In this document: piece by piece, positions 56,197 to 64,000 of the stretch
Position numbering within the stretch: the first letter of the stretch is position 1
How the letters are laid out: each line of letters begins with the position of its first letter
Assembly: GCF_033723955.1 (NCBI RefSeq)
Contig: NZ_CP137555.1
Coordinates: forward strand, 1,179,001-1,243,000
Direction: 5' to 3'
DNA: 64,000 nt
DNA from: Microbulbifer pacificus
GTDB taxonomy: Bacteria > Pseudomonadota > Gammaproteobacteria > Pseudomonadales > Cellvibrionaceae
Notes under the pieces: model-generated
Database searches by the model: none
The model's input: the letters and a program-made list of their open reading frames with translations, nothing else
Told to the model about the DNA's origin: nothing
Position numbers and translations under genes: made by a program

Positions 56197-56909
56197 TGGC
56201 CACCCCGAGTTACTCAGAAATCACCCATAACGGCCTGTGGAAGAACAACCCCGCGCTGGTCCAGCTGCTGGGTCTGTGTCCGCTGCTCGCCGTCACCGGC
56301 TCCGTGGTCAATGCCATCGGCCTCGGCCTCGCCACCACCGCGGTACTGGCCTGCTCCAACCTGGCGGTATCGCTGTTGCGGCATCAAATGCCGGAAACCG
56401 TGCGCCTGCCCGCCTCGGTGATGATCATTGCCACCTTCGTGACCTGCGCCGAGCTGTTGATGAAGGCATTTACCTACGAGCTGTATCTGGTACTGGGGAT
56501 TTTCATTCCGCTGATCGTGACCAACTGTGCGATCCTCGGCCGCGCCGATGCGTTTGCCAGTAAAAACCCGGTACTGCCGTCGCTGCTGGATGGGCTGATG
56601 ATGGGCGCGGGCTTCAGCGCGGTGCTGATCGTGATCGGTGCGATACGGGAAATAATCGGTCGCGGCACCCTGTTCAGCGATATGGACCTGCTGCTCGGCC
56701 CGGCCGCCGCCGACTGGGCACTGCCGGTGCTGGGACAGGATTACAGCGGCTTTCTGGTGGCGGTACTTCCCCCCGGTGCATTCCTGGTGGCAGGCCTGCT
56801 GATTGCGGCAAAAAATGCGATCGATGCCAATGCGGAAAAACGCCGCAAGGCACTGGCTACGGTGGTGACCGGCAGCAAGCGGGTGAGAACCACCGGAAAA
56901 ATTCAGTGA
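56196..56909 (+). CDS. rnfE: Rnf/Rsx electron transport complex subunit E
   Basis: This is a 237-residue membrane protein paralogous to RnfA, with six helices. It begins [20 protein letters not shown] and repeats the [15 protein letters not shown] cysteine motif. With RnfA it holds the intramembrane [2Fe-2S] cluster. The ATG sits inside a TGATG overlap with rnfG. It is the last gene of the operon; nth, a frequent rnfE neighbour, does not follow here. Confidence 0.94.
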   Translation: MATPSYSEITHNGLWKNNPALVQLLGLCPLLAVTGSVVNAIGLGLATTAVLACSNLAVSLLRHQMPETVRLPASVMIIATFVTCAELLMKAFTYELYLVLGIFIPLIVTNCAILGRADAFASKNPVLPSLLDGLMMGAGFSAVLIVIGAIREIIGRGTLFSDMDLLLGPAAADWALPVLGQDYSGFLVAVLPPGAFLVAGLLIAAKNAIDANAEKRRKALATVVTGSKRVRTTGKIQ

Positions 56910-57367
56910 TTACACGCTCGTCTATTTTTTTAATTGGTTTTCACGCCATGAAATGCCGGCCAAAGCGCCGGCATTTTAATGACCAATTCGCTCCATATAT
57001 CCAAACCAACTTTTTTTCACGCCTGACCAATCGCGGGTTTTCCGTCGCGTGCTTCAACAAATTCCTCCCTGTAATGAAATGTAATGGGATTTGCCTCACA
57101 AACATGAATTCCGCGATGGCCACAGCCCGGCACATCGATAAAATAGCGCGGCCGTTCCAGAGTGGCTTATGGGTCGAATCTATCCATGGTAATGAGTCCA
57201 CGACATTCGTTAGACTGCCCCCACAAAGATAAAGCACTCTGAGAGCGGAACACTGTGTACAGGCCATGTCGCCCATACCCTTATTACCACGCTATTTTTA
57301 TCCGGATTTCGTATTACCTGATTGCCGATAGCACTCCGCTCACCGCCGCAAAGGAACTACCGTCACC
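56910..57367. other. Intergenic region after rnfE
   Basis: This 458-nt region holds the rnf terminator at its left end. The rest shows short open frames without recognisable protein features and should carry the promoter of the TetR-type gene. Confidence 0.4.
56951..56979 (+). terminator. Rho-independent terminator of the rnf operon
   Basis: A perfect 10-bp stem, aaatgccggc (56951-56960) with gccggcattt (56967-56976), loop caaagc, followed by ttaat. It lies 41 nt after rnfE. Confidence 0.8.
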
Positions 57368-58090
57368 ATGACTTTGGACAATGGAAAGTCTGAACTGGTC
57401 TATCAGGGGCGCAAAGCCCAGCGCGCCGACAGCCGTCAGCGCCGCAAAGCCATTCTCGAAGCCACCCTGCGCCTGATTGTAAAAGACGGCATCCGTGGAA
57501 TCCGCCACCGCGCGGTTGCCAAGGAAGCCGCTGTGCCTCTCGCCGCAACCACCTACTATTTCAAGGACCTGAACGACCTGATCAGTGACGCCTTCACATT
57601 CTTTGTGGAACAAAACATTGATCAGACCCGGGGCCTGCAGGAAGAAAGTTTCGCCGCAGCACGCCAGCTCACACCGGAGCAGCTGGCCTCCCCCGAGGGA
57701 CGCCGCCAGCTGATCCAGCAACTGACTCGCTTTGTGCTCTCGCACATCCGCGCCCAGGCGGCGAGTCGCGACAATCGCCTGCTGGAGATGGCATTCAAGA
57801 ATGAAGCACTGCGCAACGAACAACTGACCCGCGCAGTGCGCATGGCCAATCAGTCCACGGAAAGCATGATTGTGGAGTTCTTCGACCTGCTGCAAGTGGC
57901 AGACCCCGCCGCTGCCGCACAGATCGTGCACGGCACCATTCTGAACCTCGAGTTCCAGGTGCTCTGCGGCGCCATCTCCATCGAATCTCCGCTGCTGGAG
58001 CGGACCGTCACCATGATGATCAGGGGCCTGATTCCCTCTAGGGCGGGAGAAAACACCCCGGAGCAGATGGTGAACATGCAAACGACCTAA
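57368..58090 (+). CDS. TetR-family transcriptional regulator
   Basis: This is a 240-residue protein. The N-terminal helix-turn-helix lies at about residues 24-70 (ADSRQRRKAILEATLRLIVK, then RHRAVAKEAAVPLAATTYYF). A helical ligand domain occupies the rest. Its ligand and targets are unknown; the next gene on the same strand is the solute-binding/transglycosylase lipoprotein, 290 nt away. The start follows AAGGA with a long spacing. Confidence 0.85.
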   Translation: MTLDNGKSELVYQGRKAQRADSRQRRKAILEATLRLIVKDGIRGIRHRAVAKEAAVPLAATTYYFKDLNDLISDAFTFFVEQNIDQTRGLQEESFAAARQLTPEQLASPEGRRQLIQQLTRFVLSHIRAQAASRDNRLLEMAFKNEALRNEQLTRAVRMANQSTESMIVEFFDLLQVADPAAAAQIVHGTILNLEFQVLCGAISIESPLLERTVTMMIRGLIPSRAGENTPEQMVNMQTT

Positions 58091-58380
58091 GCTGGCGTTT
58101 TGCACTGAAACCGCGATATGGGTAGCTGCAGTCAATTGATATGACTGCGCTGCCGATATCCGAAACACACTTCCCCCCTGCGCCCTCCCGTGACCGCCCC
58201 ATTATTGCGCGTTTACAGTTACTCCCACCTCTCCACACCCGCCTGGATTAATCTTCCCCGCTCCGCGTTTTTCATTCCCGGCGTGTAAACACACCGATTG
58301 CGTGCGCAGATCCGAACTGTGGTCGCCCGTTGAGCAACTAAACTGAAAGGGTTTACACCGGAAGTTTTTGAAGACGCACT

Positions 58381-60714
58381 ATGGATTTTCCCGCATTCCG
58401 CAGGCTGCTATGTTGCCTGATCATTCTGCTTCCGGTCACCGTCGCCTGCCAGCGAGATACGCAGTCGCCATCCTCAGAAAAAAACATCGCGGAGCAAACC
58501 GACGCCGCTAATGGAGAGACGGCTGGCACTAGTACCGAAGACACGGACGAAACAGGCCTGCGTGCCGCAAACAATGAGGATGTGCGCCCTGAAGCCGCAT
58601 GGCCCCCGGAGACCAGCGGTGAATACCCGATCAATGCCTACAACAACTACGTCGAAACTGGCGACCTGGATGCGATCAAAAAGCGGGGAAAGCTGCGAAT
58701 ACTGGTGGATATCGCCAACGTTGACTCCCTGCATCGTGAAGCGACACAACAGGATATCGAGCTGGAAGAGACCAAGAGGCTGGCCAAGCACCTGGGGTTG
58801 GAGCCCGTTGTACTTTACGCAAACAGCTTCGACCAGCTCATACCGCTGCTACAAGAGGGAAAGGGAGACATCATCGCCAATAACATGGTGGTAACTGAAT
58901 CCCGCAAGCAACAGGTTGATTTCTCAATACCGACGGCAAAAACGCATTTCATCCTGGTTTCGAGAAGTGATTTTAAACCCGTCACTGCGGTGGCCGACCT
59001 CAAGGGAAAGACCCTGGAGGTCACCAAAGGCACGGCTTACGAGGCGCTCGTACGAGCGTATGCTGAAAGGTACCCCGGCCTGGAATTCAAGGTATCCGAA
59101 AAAAATTATGTGGAACTGGTAATCGCGGTAGCCGAAGGGCTTCTGGACTTCACTGTGGTTGAGCAGCAGATTTACGATCTCGTATCCCAGTTCAAAGACA
59201 ATCTGCAAAAGAACTATGTCTTCCCGGAAGAGCGGGAAATGGCCTGGGCAATGCGCAAGGACTCTCCAGAGCTCGCTAAAGCCGTCAATGACTTTATCCG
59301 TCAAAGCAAATTGAGCCGCTCCATCGAAAGGTCAGTTGGAGACCTGGATAAAATCCGCGAACGCGGCTACATCCGATTCCTCACCAGGAATCACCCCGGA
59401 ACCTACTTTATGTGGAAGGGGCGGATTATGGGATATGAATTTGAACTCGCCGAAGCCTTTGCCAAGGAGCTGAAACTCCGGCTCGAAATCGTAGTGGCCC
59501 CTACCCATGAGGACCTGCTCAATATGCTCAGAGACGGCAAGGCAGACGTTGCCGCAAGCCTTATTTCCATTACCGAGAGACGAATGAGTAGCGGCATGGC
59601 GTTCGGCCCACCCTACATGAATGAAAGGGTTGTTGTGGTGGGGCGCGACGGCGACAACATCGCGAGCCTTGAAGATCTGGCGGGACGCACGATATTCGTG
59701 CGCAAGTCCAGCAGCCATTACGATGTGGCCATGGAGCTCCAAAAGAAGGTTCCAGGCGTAAAAATCGAGCTGGCGCCGGAAGAATTGAATATCCAGCAGA
59801 TCATAGATCGGGTTGCCGACAAAGAATATGACCTCGCCATTGCCGATGATATTTCTGTCAAACTGGAAAACGCTTGGCGGACCAATATTGTTGAATTGAT
59901 AGACCTGCAACAGGACGATAACACCTATGCATGGATGGTTCGCGACAGCAATCCGGAGCTACTCAAAGCAATCGAAAAGTTCTTTCACCACAAAAGCACC
60001 AAGAAACTGCAAAAGACTCTTTACACCAAATATTTCGATTCTCCTAAGCGCACGCGTCCGGAGATCAATGAGCTGAATGCCGACGGCACCATTTCTCCGT
60101 TTGACAAACACGTCAAAAAATACGCCGAGGAATTCGACTTCGACTGGCGCCTTGTCGTCGCACAGATGTTCCAGGAGAGCACCTTCAATCCCAAAGCCAA
60201 GTCCTGGGTTGGCGCGCGCGGATTGATGCAGGTCATGCCGGACACCGGCAAACAGGTCGGGGAAAAAAATCTGTTCGACCCGGAAACCAGCGTCCGTGCG
60301 GGCATGAAGTACCTCGAGTGGCTGCACCGGAAATTTGAAGACAAGGACATCAGCCCAGAAAACATGATGTGGTTTACCCTCGCCGCCTACAACGCCGGGC
60401 TGGGGCACGTGTACGATGCACAGGATCTGGCAGAGGAAAAAGGCTGGGACCGCAGGGTGTGGTTCGACAATGTGGAAAACGCCATGCTGCTGCTGTCGGA
60501 AAAAAAATATTACAAAAATGCCCGCTTCGGCTACGCCCGCGGACAGGAGCCTTACGATTACGTACGCAAGATTCAGGCGCGCTATCGCACCTATGTCGCA
60601 CTGCTGGAAGACTACGAGCGCCGCAATGCCGATGAAACCAGTGGCCTGCTCGATTTGGTGTATCCGGGGTTCTATCCCGCAGCGTTCCGAAGCGCGGCAT
60701 CGCTGGTGCAGTAA
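58381..60714 (+). CDS. Lipoprotein with two SBP_bac_3 domains and an SLT lytic transglycosylase domain (MltF-like)
   Basis: This is a 777-residue lipoprotein (LPVTVAC, acylated Cys23). Two family-3 solute-binding domains follow, at about 95-320 (GKLRILVDIANVDSLH) and 325-555 (RGYIRFLTRNHPGTYFMWKG). A C-terminal SLT domain spans about 580-760, with catalytic Glu599 in QMFQESTFNPKAKSWVGARG, then GLMQVMPDTG and LAAYNAGLGH. E. coli MltF has one sensor domain plus SLT; here the sensor is duplicated. It probably cleaves peptidoglycan under control of bound muropeptides or amino acids. Confidence 0.88.
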   Translation: MDFPAFRRLLCCLIILLPVTVACQRDTQSPSSEKNIAEQTDAANGETAGTSTEDTDETGLRAANNEDVRPEAAWPPETSGEYPINAYNNYVETGDLDAIKKRGKLRILVDIANVDSLHREATQQDIELEETKRLAKHLGLEPVVLYANSFDQLIPLLQEGKGDIIANNMVVTESRKQQVDFSIPTAKTHFILVSRSDFKPVTAVADLKGKTLEVTKGTAYEALVRAYAERYPGLEFKVSEKNYVELVIAVAEGLLDFTVVEQQIYDLVSQFKDNLQKNYVFPEEREMAWAMRKDSPELAKAVNDFIRQSKLSRSIERSVGDLDKIRERGYIRFLTRNHPGTYFMWKGRIMGYEFELAEAFAKELKLRLEIVVAPTHEDLLNMLRDGKADVAASLISITERRMSSGMAFGPPYMNERVVVVGRDGDNIASLEDLAGRTIFVRKSSSHYDVAMELQKKVPGVKIELAPEELNIQQIIDRVADKEYDLAIADDISVKLENAWRTNIVELIDLQQDDNTYAWMVRDSNPELLKAIEKFFHHKSTKKLQKTLYTKYFDSPKRTRPEINELNADGTISPFDKHVKKYAEEFDFDWRLVVAQMFQESTFNPKAKSWVGARGLMQVMPDTGKQVGEKNLFDPETSVRAGMKYLEWLHRKFEDKDISPENMMWFTLAAYNAGLGHVYDAQDLAEEKGWDRRVWFDNVENAMLLLSEKKYYKNARFGYARGQEPYDYVRKIQARYRTYVALLEDYERRNADETSGLLDLVYPGFYPAAFRSAASLVQ

Positions 60715-60769
60715 AAGCGAGAAATTTGCCGGGACAGGATAGAAAATTAGAGGTCGGGGAGAGAAAGCT

Positions 60770-60792
60770 GGCGGCGGTAGGGAACCGCCGCC
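60770..60792. terminator. Strong hairpin between convergent genes
   Basis: A perfect 9-bp GC stem, ggcggcggt (60770-60778) with accgccgcc (60784-60792), loop aggga. No long T tract follows on either strand, so intrinsic termination is only possible. It sits midway between the transglycosylase gene and the convergent cytochrome gene. Confidence 0.45.
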
Positions 60793-60813
60793 GAAGGCCT
60801 TAAAAACAGAGTA

Positions 60814-61932
60814 TCAGCTGCAGTTGCCGGGCATAGTGGCAATCCATTCCTTGAGCAGCTCCGTTCCCTCTTTGTGCACCAGACTGCGACCGAGCTCCGG
60901 CATCATCGCACCCGGATCGGTGGATTCCACCCGGAAGTTCAGGATGGATGCGTCCGGACTGCCGGGAACAATGGCGAACAGGCGATCGCCAGAACCTGTA
61001 CCCGCCGCCACTGGCGGCTTGCACACGCCGAGGCGACGCATATTGTGCTCTGCGCTGTAAAGCATCAAACCTGAGGTATCCGCCGCCCCTTTGGGGTTAT
61101 GGCAGTGACCGCAGTTGATATCCAGGTAGGAACGCGCGCGCTCTTCCAGGGATACCGAGGTATCGCTATAGCTTACATTGTGTGGAACCTGCGCCAGCTC
61201 TGGCAGCCCACTCAGGTAACCCACCTGCTGCCAGTAGAGCAGCTGGTTTTCCGTTCCGCCCTGATAGGCGTAGTCCTTGTTCAGGTGGCGGGCACGGGGA
61301 CCGATGGGGCGCGTGGCTTTCTGGGTATGGTTATCCGCGTGACAGCCGGAGCACTGGTTGGCATCCGGTACCACGTAGGTAAACCCTTCGCTGCTGCCGT
61401 CGTCACTCGCCAACTGCAGGCGGGTTGCATCACCGGCAATTTCCAGTACTGCATCGGTCTGGGCTTCGTTCCACACATACGGAAGCGCCTGCCAACCATC
61501 CGCCCGCTTGACCAGCATGCGGGTTTCAATCAGCTTGACCTTTTTCAGGTTGAGTCCGCTACCGGCGAAATCCTGTGAGTAATCATCGGTCTTCAGCACA
61601 CTACCGTCCGCAGCGAGCGGATAGTAAAAAGTTTTGCTGATGATGGTCCCCACCGGATAGTCGAAATCGTCCTCACCGTATGCGGCGCTGGAACCTTCCG
61701 GCATCCATACGGTGCGCAGCTTGTGTGCGTAGTCGGTAAACAGCGCAGTGTTCAGGTCGTAAGGGGTAACCCGGTCATTGAGCGCCAGCTTGCCGTCAAT
61801 GGCCTCGACCACGTGCCAGTCACTCAGGTTATCCGGGATGGCGTTGCGCTCGTGAATGGTGACTGCCTCGCGGGGCGCACCGCACCCCGCGAGCATCAGG
61901 GCCAGCACCGCGCCCCAATAGATCTTACGCAT
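60814..61932 (-). CDS. SO2930-family diheme c-type cytochrome lipoprotein
   Basis: This is a 372-residue lipoprotein (ALMLAGC, Cys17) with two heme motifs, CSGCH near residue 194 and CGHCH near 275, separated by a domain with the family pattern NTALFTDYAHKLRTVWMPEG. It matches the SO2930-type cytochromes that are encoded beside beta-helix proteins. The redox role is unknown. Its ATG overlaps the stop of the beta-helix gene by 8 nt, so the two are translationally coupled. Confidence 0.9.
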   Translation of the reverse strand: MRKIYWGAVLALMLAGCGAPREAVTIHERNAIPDNLSDWHVVEAIDGKLALNDRVTPYDLNTALFTDYAHKLRTVWMPEGSSAAYGEDDFDYPVGTIISKTFYYPLAADGSVLKTDDYSQDFAGSGLNLKKVKLIETRMLVKRADGWQALPYVWNEAQTDAVLEIAGDATRLQLASDDGSSEGFTYVVPDANQCSGCHADNHTQKATRPIGPRARHLNKDYAYQGGTENQLLYWQQVGYLSGLPELAQVPHNVSYSDTSVSLEERARSYLDINCGHCHNPKGAADTSGLMLYSAEHNMRRLGVCKPPVAAGTGSGDRLFAIVPGSPDASILNFRVESTDPGAMMPELGRSLVHKEGTELLKEWIATMPGNCS

Positions 61933-63232
61933 CAGTTACCTCATTGACTGCGTGTTGCTCTTCCTGAGGTGCTTCCTGTTTGTTATCAAAGTCGAGCACG
62001 ATCTGCGGCAGTTTTTTCAGGCTGCAGTGGTGCTGAGTGACATCGGTAGTAATGTTCTTGTAGTTGTTCATGACATCGACATTGATGATGCCGACTCCTT
62101 CGTTTTCGATACACAGCTTCAGATCATCCGGCAGCTTGCCGTCGACCATTTTTTTCTTGTCCACGGCACCGTCCCACATCACGTCGGGCAGGCTGCCGGT
62201 CAGGCCGAACTTGGCGATTTTCAGGGCCTTCAGTTCCATGTGGTCCGGAGAGGTACCGCCGCCGGTGAAGGTGTTGTTGTAGATGTAGATACCTTCCGGG
62301 TAGGGGTCGAAGTTTTCCTGGGTGGACTTGTCGCTGTAGTAACCGGCGGCAAAATAGCTGCTGACGATCACGTTGGCGGTGTCGTTATCGGAAATTTCGT
62401 TGTTGAAAATTTCCACATAGTCATTGGAGTTGATGACCACACCGGAACCCGCCGGTACGGCGGCTACCGGAGTGCCATCGTGGCCGAAGTTATCGGTGTT
62501 GTTCTTGTACACCTTGTTGTTGTACACGCGGGTGCTGTGGCCCGGCTGCGGCAGGTTCGGCATGTTGAACACCAGGATACCGCCGGTGTTGTTGGTAGCG
62601 ACGTTGTCGTACACGTCGGCGCCGATGGTGTTCTCGATCTCGATACCGGCAACGTTGAACTCGGCGCGGTTGTTACGCACGATCACGTTGCGGGACTGGC
62701 CCACATAGATACCGGCGTCGGATGCACCGATGGCCACATTGCCTTCCAGCAGGGTGTTCTCGGTCTGCACCGGGTAGATACCGTAGGCGCCGTTCTCGGT
62801 AGACGGGCCATTGGTCCACTCCACGCGGATATTGCGGATGATGATGTTCTTGCCTTCGTTCACCTTCAGCGCGTCGCCGATGGTGTCTTCGATGGCCAGA
62901 TCCTCGAGGGTGAAGTCGCTGGCGTTCACCAACAGGCCTTCTGCGCCCTGAATCTGGTCCTTGAAGGACAGGATGGTTTTGTCCATGCCAGCCCCGCGAA
63001 TGGTCACGCCGTCCACATTCAGGGACAGGCTGCGGTTCAGCTGGTAGTGGCCTTCCGGAATTTCGATCACGTCACCGGGCTGTGCCTGGATCAGCTGCTT
63101 GAGCAGTTGCTTCTGGAAATCTGCAGACGCCGCGGATGCTTCCGGTGCCCCGTTGCTATTGCCGTTGTCCTGGGAACAGGCCGCCGCCAGTGCTGCAATT
63201 ATCGCAACACCCAATTTGACTGGTGCTTTCAT
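61925..63232 (-). CDS. Parallel beta-helix lipoprotein paired with the diheme cytochrome
   Basis: This is a 435-residue lipoprotein (ALAAACSQD, Cys19). Right-handed parallel beta-helix repeats follow from about residue 55 (GDVIEIPEGHYQLNRSLSLN, NIIIRNIRVEWTNG, NVIVRNNRAEFNVAGIEIEN). The fold is used by polysaccharide lyases and epimerases, but this family has no assigned activity. The last 80 residues leave the repeat pattern and include three cysteines. Confidence 0.88.
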   Translation of the reverse strand: MKAPVKLGVAIIAALAAACSQDNGNSNGAPEASAASADFQKQLLKQLIQAQPGDVIEIPEGHYQLNRSLSLNVDGVTIRGAGMDKTILSFKDQIQGAEGLLVNASDFTLEDLAIEDTIGDALKVNEGKNIIIRNIRVEWTNGPSTENGAYGIYPVQTENTLLEGNVAIGASDAGIYVGQSRNVIVRNNRAEFNVAGIEIENTIGADVYDNVATNNTGGILVFNMPNLPQPGHSTRVYNNKVYKNNTDNFGHDGTPVAAVPAGSGVVINSNDYVEIFNNEISDNDTANVIVSSYFAAGYYSDKSTQENFDPYPEGIYIYNNTFTGGGTSPDHMELKALKIAKFGLTGSLPDVMWDGAVDKKKMVDGKLPDDLKLCIENEGVGIINVDVMNNYKNITTDVTQHHCSLKKLPQIVLDFDNKQEAPQEEQHAVNEVTDA

Positions 63233-63387
63233 GGATTCTCCCGCTTTCCTTATTCGAATGTTTTTTTACAGTTATTTGTCGAGCACATCCGGTTCAGACC
63301 GCGACCGGATTGGTGGCATAACCGGCACCCCCCACCGGCGCTGCTTAGAACGCCGATTTATGACTATCGTTAGGCCATCAGTGTTAT

Positions 63388-63405
63388 TTGGTACGACTGT
63401 ACCAA
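63388..63405. promoter_or_regulatory. Operator-like dyad TTGGTAC-N4-GTACCAA
   Basis: TTGGTACGACTGTACCAA is a perfect 7-bp inverted repeat around GACT, about 155 nt upstream of the beta-helix gene. The TTGGT/ACCAA arms resemble GntR-family operators such as those of PdhR and LldR. No GntR gene is nearby, so the regulator is unknown. Confidence 0.5.
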
Positions 63406-63575
63406 TTTCGAGGCGTAAAAAATGTCGATTGCCGTCGGCCGGATACTATCCAATGGTCATATAAGCAGCAACCGATAAAGCGGAACTCTGTCTCGTTTTA
63501 ACCAAAGAGCACGCGACCGGAAGGTCAAAACCAGTCAAAAAATACGCAACCGAGATCTTGCCCGCGGCAACAGGC

Positions 63576-63614
63576 TAAATAAAAACCCGCGCAGAGGCGA
63601 ACTCCACGCGGGTT
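63576..63614 (-). terminator. Rho-independent terminator after the Yip1-like gene
   Basis: aacccgcg (63584-63591) pairs with cgcgggtt (63607-63614); on the minus strand the stem is followed by TTTTATTTAG. The loop is long (15 nt). Confidence 0.65.
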
Positions 63615-63667
63615 GCATTCTCATCGCGACGGCAGTTCACTGGTCCGTCGCGGAAATTACGATCACC

Positions 63668-64000
63668 TCAGTGCTGGAACACCGGCGCCGCCACAAAGCT
63701 CCAGAACAGCACCGTGGATACCATCACCACCACCACCATCACCAGGCATACCGTTACCACCGCACTGGCAAACAGGAAACCGCGCTCCTCGGATACATTC
63801 ATCACGATGGGAATACCCACATACAACAGGTAAACGGCGTAAGCGACCGCCACCGTTGCCAGCAGGATATCCAGCCACAGGACCGGGTAGAGACCGGCGG
63901 CGCCGGCGATGAAAATCGGTGTTGCAGTGAATCCCGCGATGACCATCCCCTTCATCGGGTTGGTTTTGGCCCCGTAGGTTTTTGCCATCCAGTGGATAAA
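63668..64000 (-). CDS. Yip1-domain-like membrane protein, C-terminal part
   Basis: The gene runs off the right edge; at least 110 residues are visible. Three or four hydrophobic helices are present (MVIAGFTATPIFIAGAAGLY, LDILLATVAVAYAVYLLYVG, FASAVVTVCLVMVVVVMVST). The pattern with TPIFIAGAAGLYP and YLLYVGIPIVM resembles the end of bacterial Yip1/YIP1-family proteins. The frame is open beyond the internal Met at 63988, so the true start lies outside the window. Confidence 0.65.
   Translation of the reverse strand, partial: FIHWMAKTYGAKTNPMKGMVIAGFTATPIFIAGAAGLYPVLWLDILLATVAVAYAVYLLYVGIPIVMNVSEERGFLFASAVVTVCLVMVVVVMVSTVLFWSFVAAPVFQH

Larger units (their letters stand above)
63233..63667. other. 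Regulatory spacer upstream of the beta-helix/cytochrome operon
   Basis: This 435-nt spacer holds the operator-like dyad at 63388-63405 and a terminator at 63576-63614 for the rightmost gene. No coding sequence is evident. Confidence 0.5.

Noticed and set aside
56906..57232. A 108-codon frame after rnfE
   Set aside because: It runs straight through the rnf terminator and has no recognisable features.
1..64000. tRNA genes, rRNA genes, CRISPR arrays, insertion sequences
   Set aside because: I found no cloverleaf with a TTCGANNC arm in context, no regularly spaced repeats and no transposase motif in the window.

Overview
The window reads as a chromosomal segment of a marine-type gammaproteobacterium, most likely in or near Microbulbifer (Cellvibrionales). 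This rests on gene content and protein style: the tol-pal/ruv/yebC/aspS block, a complete rnfABCDGE operon, divergent mrp and metG, an EstA-type autotransporter esterase, and paired beta-helix and diheme cytochrome lipoproteins. The genus is an inference, since no rRNA gene is present. I saw no tRNA, CRISPR array, insertion sequence or prophage. About 60 genes are packed densely in short operons.

Layout. 1-11 kb: a leftward cell-envelope and DNA-repair block. In transcription order it runs fmdB-like, aspS, yebC, ruvC, ruvA, ruvB, ybgC, tolQ, tolR, tolA, tolB, pal, cpoB and the start of queE. 11-15.7 kb: a gene for a histone-H1-like tail fused to an HU fold, proS, two adjacent palindromic intergenic elements, a small lytic transglycosylase and a membrane-anchored AraC regulator. 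15.8-20.1 kb: a cytochrome c5-like protein, a parvulin foldase overlapping a HupE/UreJ permease, and a class I/II aminotransferase followed by an Lrp/AsnC regulator. 20.2-25.7 kb: the esterase autotransporter, a DUF2878 membrane protein, a photolyase and a DUF523/DUF1722 protein. 25.9-35.3 kb: a YdiJ-type FAD/Fe-S dehydrogenase, a TPR protein, a 3D-domain protein, small unknowns, trhO and mrp with a His-rich N-terminus. 35.5-39.8 kb: metG, a 2-hydroxyacid dehydrogenase and a yqjD-yqjE-yqjK-like trio.

39.8-44.8 kb holds the most interesting region. A NIT-ANTAR antiterminator gene diverges from a formate/nitrite-family channel gene, a PP2C-kinase fusion gene and cyanase. The long leader before the channel gene contains a near-perfect sigma54 promoter, an ANTAR-type hexaloop hairpin (loop A1/G4) and an intrinsic terminator whose 5' arm overlaps that hairpin. 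This is the architecture of Klebsiella nasF attenuation, here placed in front of a nitrite channel and a cyanate-detoxifying locus that also encodes an uncharacterised phosphatase-kinase.

44.9-50.6 kb: a sirtuin, an APC-like transporter, a BioF2/GNAT-type acyltransferase in AT-richer surroundings, yghU and an unknown membrane protein. 51-57 kb: rnfABCDGE, with a long Ala/Glu-rich tail on RnfC, ending in a strong terminator. 57.4-64 kb: a TetR regulator, an unusual lipoprotein with two solute-binding domains and a lytic transglycosylase domain, a translationally coupled diheme cytochrome/beta-helix lipoprotein pair with an operator-like dyad upstream, and a partial Yip1-like membrane protein at the right edge.

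No computation or database search was possible. Family assignments come from motifs, length and neighbourhood. Starts were moved from the longest frame where a Shine-Dalgarno site, homology or operon overlap favoured an inner codon.
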